Assembly (NCBI GenBank): GCA_900542005.1
Contig: UQLW01000018.1
Location: 1 to 62,955, forward strand
Direction: 5' to 3'
Length of the DNA: 62,955 nucleotides
Origin: an uncultured Eubacteriales bacterium
GTDB taxonomy: Bacteria; Bacillota; Clostridia; Christensenellales; UMGS416
Under the pieces are notes generated by a model, which saw only the letters and a list, made by a program, of their open reading frames with translations, made no database searches and was not told where the DNA came from. Numbering within the stretch: the stretch's first letter is position 1; every line of letters begins with the position of its first letter. This document shows positions 57,976 to 62,955 of the stretch, piece by piece. The translations under genes and the position numbers were made by a program.

Positions 57976-60012
57976 ATGCAGCTGGATATGCCGGTTTCAG
58001 CGCTTAAAGGCGTAGGCCCCGCCCGGGTGGAGCAGCTCTCCCGCCTGGGGATCGCTACGGTGGGCGACCTATTGGCCTGTCTGCCGCGGGAATATCAGGA
58101 TCTCGCCCACTGCGCGCCCCTCAGCCAGGCCCACCACGGCCAGGTCGTAGCGGTGCGGGGCTGCTTCCGGGGCTCCCGTCCCCGTCCCGCCTATCCCCGC
58201 CCCGGCATGACCATCGTGCAGGCCCGGCTGACCACGGACAGCGGTTCGGCGCTGTGCCTGTGGTATAACCAGCCCTGGATGGCCCGCGCCCTGGGCGATG
58301 ACGAGGTGGTCGCCATCGGCGCCGTGGACCTGCGCCACGGCGCGCCAAGGCTCATCAACCCCGTGCTGGAAACCGGGGAGGGCCTGCAGCTTCCGGTGCT
58401 GCCCATCTATCCGCTTACCCAGGGGCTCAGCCAAAAGCAGCTGCGCCAATGGACGCGCCAGGCCCTGGATGCGGCCGATATGCCGGAGACGCTGCCGGAG
58501 GCCATACGGGCAAAGCTTGCGCTGATGGGGCGCGCCGAGGCGCTGCGGGCGGCCCACTTCCCGCCGGACCTGCCCACCGCCGCTCAGGCCCGGCGGCGGC
58601 TGGACTGCGAGGAGCTCCTGCTCTATGGCAGCCTGCTGCGCCGGCAAAAGCAGCTGCGCCGCCGGGAGGGGAACCGCTTTCCCATCCCCAGCCAGGGCGT
58701 GCTGGAAGCCTTCCTCCAGGCCCTGCCCTACCGCCCGACCGGCGCCCAGGCCCGGGTGATCGGCGAAATATGTCAAGATCTTGCGGGCGACGCGCCCATG
58801 AACCGCCTGGTGCAGGGCGACGTAGGCTCCGGTAAAACCCTGGTGGCCCTGGCCGCCCTGTATCTCACGGCCAAGGCCGGCTACCAGGGCGCGCTGATGG
58901 CCCCCACCGAGGTGCTGGCCCAGCAGCTCTTTGCCCAGGCGCGGGAGCTGCTGGGGCCGCTGGGCGTCCGGGTTGGGCTCATGACGGCCGGCATCGGGAC
59001 ACAGGCGCTGCGGCGGGCGCGGGATTATGCCCTGGTTGGCAGCTGGGATATCGTGGTGGGCACCCACGCGCTGATCCAGGGCAAGGTTGCCTTCGACCGG
59101 CTGGCGCTGGTCGTCACCGATGAACAGCATCGCTTCGGCGTCCTGCAGCGCGCTGCCCTGCGGGAGAAGGGGGACGAGCCCCATATGCTGGTCATGAGCG
59201 CCACCCCCCTGCCCCGCACCCTGGGGCTGCTGCTTTTTGCCGACCTGGAGCTCTCCCGGGTTGACGAGCTGCCCCCGGGCCGGAAGCCCATCAAGACCCG
59301 CTGCGTATCCGGCGAAAAGCGTATGGACATGTACCGCTACCTGGCCCAAAAGGCCCAGGCGGGCGAGCAGGCCTATATCATCTGCCCCGCCATTGAGGAA
59401 AACGAATACGCGCCCATGCAGTCGGTCGAATCGCTGTGGGCTGAGCTTAGCCAGTGCGTGATGGCAGGCGCCGAGATGGCCATGCTGCACGGCCGCATGG
59501 GCGCCCTGCAAAAGGAAGCGGTGCTGGAGGATTTCCGCCAGGGGCGGGTGAAGGTGCTGATCTCCACCACCGTGATCGAGGTGGGCATCAACGTCCCCAA
59601 CGCTACGGCGATCGTCATCGAGGATGCCCATCGCTTCGGCCTGGCGCAGCTCCATCAGCTGCGGGGCCGTGTGGGCCGCGGCGAGAAGGAAAGCTACTGC
59701 TTCCTGGTCAGCGATCAGGCCGAAGGGCCTGCCCGGGCCCGGCTGAACCTGCTCTGTACCTGCCAGGACGGCTTCACGCTGGCCGAGGAGGACATGCGCC
59801 TCCGGGGTCCCGGCGAATTTCTGGGCACCCGCCAGGCGGGGCTGGATGGGCAGGTCGCCGCGCTGCTGGCCCATCCGGAGCTGGCCGGTCAGGCCATGGC
59901 GCTGCTGGATGAGCTCTTCTCCGACCCAGGTCAGGAGGCCCTGCGGGATGAGCTTCTGGCGGCGGCCCAAGCGCACTATGCGGGCCGCCTGGACGGCATC
60001 GTGATGAACTAG
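57976..60012 (+). CDS. recG: ATP-dependent DNA helicase RecG
   Basis: 678 aa, the usual length. The N-terminal wedge/OB domain begins LKGVGPARVEQLSRLGI; helicase motifs follow: PTGAQ (Q motif), GDVGSGKT (Walker A), MAPTEVLAQQ, TDEQHRFG (DEQH box), VMSATPLPRTL, TTVIEVGINVPNA and RVGRG. The C-terminal TRCF-like tail QDGFTLAEEDMRLRGPGEFLGTRQ (in pieces) is complete. It reverses stalled replication forks and processes branched DNA. AAAGGAGG precedes ATG 57976. No known operon partner here. Confidence 0.97.
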   Translation: MQLDMPVSALKGVGPARVEQLSRLGIATVGDLLACLPREYQDLAHCAPLSQAHHGQVVAVRGCFRGSRPRPAYPRPGMTIVQARLTTDSGSALCLWYNQPWMARALGDDEVVAIGAVDLRHGAPRLINPVLETGEGLQLPVLPIYPLTQGLSQKQLRQWTRQALDAADMPETLPEAIRAKLALMGRAEALRAAHFPPDLPTAAQARRRLDCEELLLYGSLLRRQKQLRRREGNRFPIPSQGVLEAFLQALPYRPTGAQARVIGEICQDLAGDAPMNRLVQGDVGSGKTLVALAALYLTAKAGYQGALMAPTEVLAQQLFAQARELLGPLGVRVGLMTAGIGTQALRRARDYALVGSWDIVVGTHALIQGKVAFDRLALVVTDEQHRFGVLQRAALREKGDEPHMLVMSATPLPRTLGLLLFADLELSRVDELPPGRKPIKTRCVSGEKRMDMYRYLAQKAQAGEQAYIICPAIEENEYAPMQSVESLWAELSQCVMAGAEMAMLHGRMGALQKEAVLEDFRQGRVKVLISTTVIEVGINVPNATAIVIEDAHRFGLAQLHQLRGRVGRGEKESYCFLVSDQAEGPARARLNLLCTCQDGFTLAEEDMRLRGPGEFLGTRQAGLDGQVAALLAHPELAGQAMALLDELFSDPGQEALRDELLAAAQAHYAGRLDGIVMN

Positions 60013-60024
60013 CCGCCGGACATG

Positions 60025-60036
60025 GGGGCCCGGGCC
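60025..60036. repeat. GGGGCCCGGGCC repeat, copy 3
   Basis: Third intergenic copy of the 12-base core found at 47147 and 47256, just after recG. Confidence 0.5.
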
Positions 60037-60129
60037 TTTCACGGCAAAAGCCATCGCAGCCTTCCAAGGGCGGCGTTTGCCGCGCTTGGCCCCCCGCTGT
60101 AGGCAAAAGCAGACAACCGAATTATGGTC

Positions 60130-60158
60130 TTGACTTGCCATACAACTTGTGATATTTT
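60130..60158 (+). promoter_or_regulatory. Promoter of the Nim-like gene
   Basis: TTGACT, 17 bp, TATTTT. The start would be near 60165, a few bases before a leader peptide. Confidence 0.65.
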
Positions 60159-60172
60159 GTGGTAAGAAAAAT

Positions 60173-60226
60173 ATGTTTCTGCCGAGAAACGCTTATTTTC
60201 ACTCCGTTAGGCCGCAGAAGGGGTGA
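60173..60226 (+). CDS. Predicted 17-residue leader peptide
   Basis: ATG, 17 sense codons, TGA: MFLPRNAYFHSVRPQKG. Its coding sequence overlaps the 5' half and loop of a terminator-like hairpin, so ribosome movement over it could decide whether the hairpin forms. Ribosome site is weak and only about 8 nt of leader precede it. Confidence 0.6.
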   Translation: MFLPRNAYFHSVRPQKG

Positions 60227-60247
60227 AAACAAGCGTTTATTTTTTTG
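60187..60247 (+). terminator. Leader attenuator hairpin
   Basis: AAACGCTT plus TTTTCAC pair with GTGAAAA plus AAGCGTTT, followed by ATTTTTTT. It lies between the promoter and the Nim-like gene and overlaps the leader peptide. Confidence 0.75.
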
Positions 60248-60258
60248 TGGAGGGCTAC

Positions 60259-60765
60259 ATGATGTTTCGAGACATGAGAAGAAAAAGGCAGGCGCTGTCG
60301 CAACAAGAGATTACCGATATTCTGCGCAGGGGGACTTCGGGCGTGCTGGCCCTTTGGGGCGACAATGGTTATCCCTATGCCGTCCCCATCAGTTATGTAT
60401 ATGACGGCGGGAAAATCTATTTTCACAGCGCAAAAAGCGGGCATAAGATAGACGCCATTCAAAGGGCCGCAAAGGCGTCATTTTGTGTGATTGACAAAGA
60501 CTTGATTGTACCCGCGGAATATACGACTTATTTTAGAAGCGTGATTGCCTTTGGACAAATACGGGCAATCGAAGATGATGGCGAAAAAAGAGCGGCAATC
60601 CAAAAATTAGCCATCAAATACGCGCCAAAAGATACCGCGACCAACCGCGATACTGCAATAAACCGCGAGTGGAAACCTCTTTGTATGTTAGAAATGACCA
60701 TCGACCACGTCACAGGAAAAGAGGCTATCGAGCTTGCAAGGGAGCGGCAAAAAAGCAACCATTGA
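60259..60765 (+). CDS. Pyridoxamine 5'-phosphate oxidase-like (Nim-type) flavoprotein
   Basis: 168 aa. Split-barrel FMN-binding protein: MMFRDMRRKRQALSQQEITDIL, GVLALWGDNGYPYAVPISYVYD, KIYFHSAKSGHKIDAI and FRSVIAFGQIRAI match the pattern of the Nim/5-nitroimidazole reductase-related group. Members bind FMN and reduce small molecules; some inactivate nitroimidazoles. Expression appears governed by the leader peptide and attenuator upstream. ATG 60259 follows GGAGGG. Resistance is not established from sequence. Confidence 0.85.
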   Translation: MMFRDMRRKRQALSQQEITDILRRGTSGVLALWGDNGYPYAVPISYVYDGGKIYFHSAKSGHKIDAIQRAAKASFCVIDKDLIVPAEYTTYFRSVIAFGQIRAIEDDGEKRAAIQKLAIKYAPKDTATNRDTAINREWKPLCMLEMTIDHVTGKEAIELARERQKSNH

Positions 60766-60815
60766 ACGCCATGAGATTATAAAACCAGCCCGCCGGGGCT
60801 TCATTTACTTGTGTA

Positions 60816-60852
60816 GTAGGCCAGCGTTACACAAACCGCTGGCCTATTTATA
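60816..60852 (+). terminator. Hairpin between Nim-like and membrane protein genes
   Basis: TAGGCCAGCG / CGCTGGCCTA stem, 10-nt loop, TTTATATT tail. Likely terminator, possibly partial, since the next ribosome site follows directly. Confidence 0.7.
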
Positions 60853-60869
60853 TTGAAGGAGGAAGGGAT

Positions 60870-61565
60870 ATGTGGCTTTTACTAGGCACTACATTGACGG
60901 CAAGTTTTTTTGACAGCTTAAACCCGTCTGCCATTGCGCAGCAGATGCTGCTTCAAGCTATGGTAAAGAAGAAGCGGCATATTGGTTTTTTTATTTGCGG
61001 TATTGGGTCGGCAAATCTCATAATGGGCCTAGCCATATATTATGGAATGGCTGCATGGGTATCGAACTACCTTACCAAAATTGTAACCGCCTATCCCGTG
61101 TATGTATATGGGGCGGCGGCCATAGGCGGTCTAGCCCTTTTCGTTATCGGGATCTGCCTTATCATGAAAACCAGACAAAGCAACGCCGCTACCCTTAACC
61201 ATGAACGCGAGCAATCCCACCCTATAAAGGCCCCTGCTCAGCTATCCCCTGTGTCTTTGTTTATCATGGGCGCCGCCTTTTGCATGGTAGAATTGACCAG
61301 CGCCTTTCCGTATTTTGGGTTTTTAGCGCTCTTGACAACGTATCATTTGATATTTCCATTGGCTTTCATCTTCATGTTGATTTACAATTTTATGTATATT
61401 TTACCCCTTATCCTCCTCTATTTGGGGTACAACAAATTGCAGGGCACGGCTGCGATTAAAAGGTTAGAAAGCATATTAAGCAAGGTATCGTCGTATATTG
61501 TGCCGGTCGTGGTAAGTTTAGCCGGCATTCTTTTGCTTTATTATGGCGCAAGCTCTCTGTTTTGA
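60870..61565 (+). CDS. GAP/LysE-like integral membrane protein
   Basis: 231 aa with about six membrane spans. SLNPSAIAQQMLLQAMVKKK after the first span is the signature loop of the GAP (sulfolipid-addressing)/LysE-related exporters, and a second copy of the fold starts with FIMGAAFCMVELTSAFPYFGFLAL. It probably moves a small molecule or lipid across the membrane. GAAGGAGGAAG precedes the ATG. Its Nim-like neighbour upstream may be co-regulated. Substrate unknown. Confidence 0.85.
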   Translation: MWLLLGTTLTASFFDSLNPSAIAQQMLLQAMVKKKRHIGFFICGIGSANLIMGLAIYYGMAAWVSNYLTKIVTAYPVYVYGAAAIGGLALFVIGICLIMKTRQSNAATLNHEREQSHPIKAPAQLSPVSLFIMGAAFCMVELTSAFPYFGFLALLTTYHLIFPLAFIFMLIYNFMYILPLILLYLGYNKLQGTAAIKRLESILSKVSSYIVPVVVSLAGILLLYYGASSLF

Positions 61566-61862
61566 AGCCATAAAAATATGATGTTTTGGGGGAAGGCCGT
61601 CTTATGAATCGAATACAGGATCTCCTGCCCGCGTGGATCGTTTGACGGGCTGAAATCCTGCATCCACGCCTCTTGCAGCGCGCGGTAGCGGGGCGGGCCC
61701 CCCCGAAGTACAACCGTTCCATGGAAAATAGAAAAAGCGGGCGAGAAGTCCTGGACCTCTCGCCCGCTTTCTGTCGCAGCCGTCCTGCCAGATGTTAGGT
61801 TTGTTTTCAATGCCTCCCTATCGGCGGTTGGCTTTCGGTGCGGCGGCTTTTCCCTATGCCTT
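61566..61862. other. Convergent spacer
   Basis: 297 nt between two convergent genes; it holds the strong hairpin at 61734-61770 and no gene with a ribosome site. Confidence 0.5.
61734..61770. terminator. Bidirectional terminator between convergent genes
   Basis: AAAGCGGGCGAGA / TCTCGCCCGCTTT stem, 11-nt loop. Confidence 0.85.
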
Positions 61863-62741
61863 TTATTGCTCCCGCTCCTTGCCCATAAAGAGCACGGCCA
61901 GGGTACCCGGGCCCGCATGGCTGCCGATAACCGGCCCCACCCAGCGCACCCAGATCTCCTTAAAGGGGATGCCCTGTTCACGGATGGAGGCCTCCAGCTG
62001 GCGGGCCGCCTCCTCGCTGTCGGCGTGCAGGATGACGCAGACCTGCTCCTCAGGGTTCTCCACCCGTTCGGCCACAATCTGGGTCATGCGGCGGATCACC
62101 TTTTTCTTGCCCTTGATCTTCTCAGCCGGCTGCAGCTTGCCCTCCCGGTTCACCGTCAGCACCGGCTTGACGTCCAGGATAGAGCCGAAGATGGCGGAGG
62201 TGGCCGAAAGCCGGCCTCCCCGGTACAGATGCATCAGGTCATCCACCACAAACCAGTGGTTCACCCGCATCTTGTTGTCCTCCAGCCACTGGGCCACTTC
62301 CTCAATGGAGCTGCCGTTGTGGAACATCTTCAGCGCGTAATATACCAGCAGGCCGCAGCCCATGGAGATGGACCGGGTATCCACCAGGATAATTTTGCGC
62401 TCGGGGAATTCCTTGAGGATATTCTCCCGGGCCATGGTCACCAGGTCATAGGCGCCCGACAGCCCCGAGGAGAACATGATAAACAGGATATTGCTGCCCG
62501 CCTGCAGCATGGGCCGCCAGAACTCCTCATAATAGGACGGGGGCAGCGTATTGGTCTTGGGCAGGTTCCCGGCCCGCACCTGGTCGTAAAAGGCTTTAAT
62601 GTCCGTCTGTTTGCCCAGGTCGTAGGCCTTCTCCTCATCGTTGAGGATGTAGGGCATGCCCACATAGGGAGCCTGGAACTGCTCCTGCAGCTCCCAGGGG
62701 AGCTCCGAATTAGAGTCGAACATGATGATGTCTTTGGCCAT
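61863..62741 (-). CDS. DegV-family fatty-acid-binding protein
   Basis: 292 aa. Typical DegV: DIIMFDSNSELPWEL at the start, YDQVRAGNLPKTNTLPPSYYEEF carrying the substrate loop, ILFIMFSSGLSGAYDLV with the lipid-contacting Ser residues, IILVDTRSISMGCGLLVYY and DDLMHLYRGGRLS. Binds fatty acids, probably as partner of a fatty-acid kinase. ATG 62741 (MAKDII) with AGAGGGA 7 nt upstream was preferred over the long frame to 62852. Confidence 0.93.
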   Translation of the reverse strand: MAKDIIMFDSNSELPWELQEQFQAPYVGMPYILNDEEKAYDLGKQTDIKAFYDQVRAGNLPKTNTLPPSYYEEFWRPMLQAGSNILFIMFSSGLSGAYDLVTMARENILKEFPERKIILVDTRSISMGCGLLVYYALKMFHNGSSIEEVAQWLEDNKMRVNHWFVVDDLMHLYRGGRLSATSAIFGSILDVKPVLTVNREGKLQPAEKIKGKKKVIRRMTQIVAERVENPEEQVCVILHADSEEAARQLEASIREQGIPFKEIWVRWVGPVIGSHAGPGTLAVLFMGKEREQ

Positions 62742-62832
62742 CGGCAATCCCTCTTTTAGCAAAAATCCGCCCCCCGCGCGAATAAAATGGAATGATGGCG
62801 ATATCAATGGGGCCCGAAAGGCGGTTACTATC

Positions 62833-62860
62833 ATTATACAGGACGGCGTCAATTTATCAA
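62833..62860 (-). promoter_or_regulatory. Promoter of the degV gene
   Basis: Minus strand TTGATA, 16 bp, TATAAT, about 90 bp upstream of the start codon. Confidence 0.65.
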
Positions 62861-62955
62861 CACCGCGGGGCCAATGTTTTATTTTTGTAATGTTTTAGGG
62901 ACAAAATGGATGCGGCCCATGTGCTGTCCCTTTTCCGGAAAAAGCGCGCCCAGCG

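Overview
The window looks like a chromosomal piece of a fairly high-GC member of the Clostridia (Firmicutes), probably an anaerobic gut commensal. This rests on AGGAGG ribosome sites almost everywhere, a Gram-positive type LexA box, a SipW-type signal peptidase with its substrates, a class B sortase, a dockerin protein, an oxygen-independent (CxAxR) sulfatase with its radical-SAM maturase, and a GAPDH/RecG/DegV core typical of the group. The genus is not determined. I saw no tRNA, rRNA, CRISPR array, transposase or integrase.

Layout. 0.2-1.1 kb: nitroreductase and a small XRE regulator. 1.1-3.2 kb: an isolated two-gene phage terminase unit. 3.2-12.2 kb: host genes (AraC regulator with a duplicated effector domain, three zinc-ribbon proteins, aldo/keto reductase plus flavin reductase, two BspA-type leucine-rich-repeat proteins). 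12.2-19.1 kb: a seven-gene cell-surface fibre cluster (SipW peptidase, three SipW-dependent TasA/camelysin-like proteins, a VWA adhesin, a QPKTG-anchored protein and a small unknown). 19.5-29.0 kb: a podovirus-like virion module (portal, candidate scaffold, N4-gp56 type capsid, connector, stabilisation protein, beta-helix tailspike, tail chaperone, candidate ejection protein). 29.2-30.0 kb: two phage-type regulators behind a strong promoter with a perfect LexA box. 30.0-33.4 kb: De Ley-Doudoroff galactonate operon. 33.7-37.5 kb: MerR regulator, VanY-like peptidase, PurF-like protein without its catalytic cysteine. 37.6-38.0 kb: two tandem copies of a structured small RNA. 38.1-42.0 kb: sulfatase/maturase operon. 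42.0-43.1 kb: an AT-rich island with a flavodoxin/ferredoxin protein. 43.2-50.2 kb: protease/pseudokinase/TPR fusion, GAPDH, aminopeptidase, GH35 beta-galactosidase. 50.3-57.2 kb: a second surface locus (CARDB-like membrane protein, methyltransferase, sortase B, VPKTG-anchored cohesin-like protein, dockerin protein). 57.5-62.8 kb: ArsR regulator, RecG, a Nim-like flavoprotein behind a leader peptide/attenuator, a GAP/LysE-like membrane protein and DegV.

Main result. The phage genes are intact but split: the terminase pair sits about 16.5 kb from the portal-to-tail module with ordinary host genes between, and no integrase, repressor/replication cassette or lysis genes are visible. Both modules begin with the same promoter architecture: CATGCGRTAAAA exactly 20 bp before TTGCAT, a 16 bp spacer, and a transcript start beginning AGCGTCCC. 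In both, two consecutive intrinsic terminators follow before the first gene. The nearby two-gene regulator operon carries AGAACATATGTTCT over its start site. Together this predicts an SOS-induced cascade: LexA release, then a RinA/ArpU-like late regulator, then activation and/or antitermination of packaging and virion genes at separate loci. That is the organisation expected of a domesticated podovirus, that is, a candidate gene-transfer-agent-like system. The circuit is inferred from sequence; particle production is not shown.
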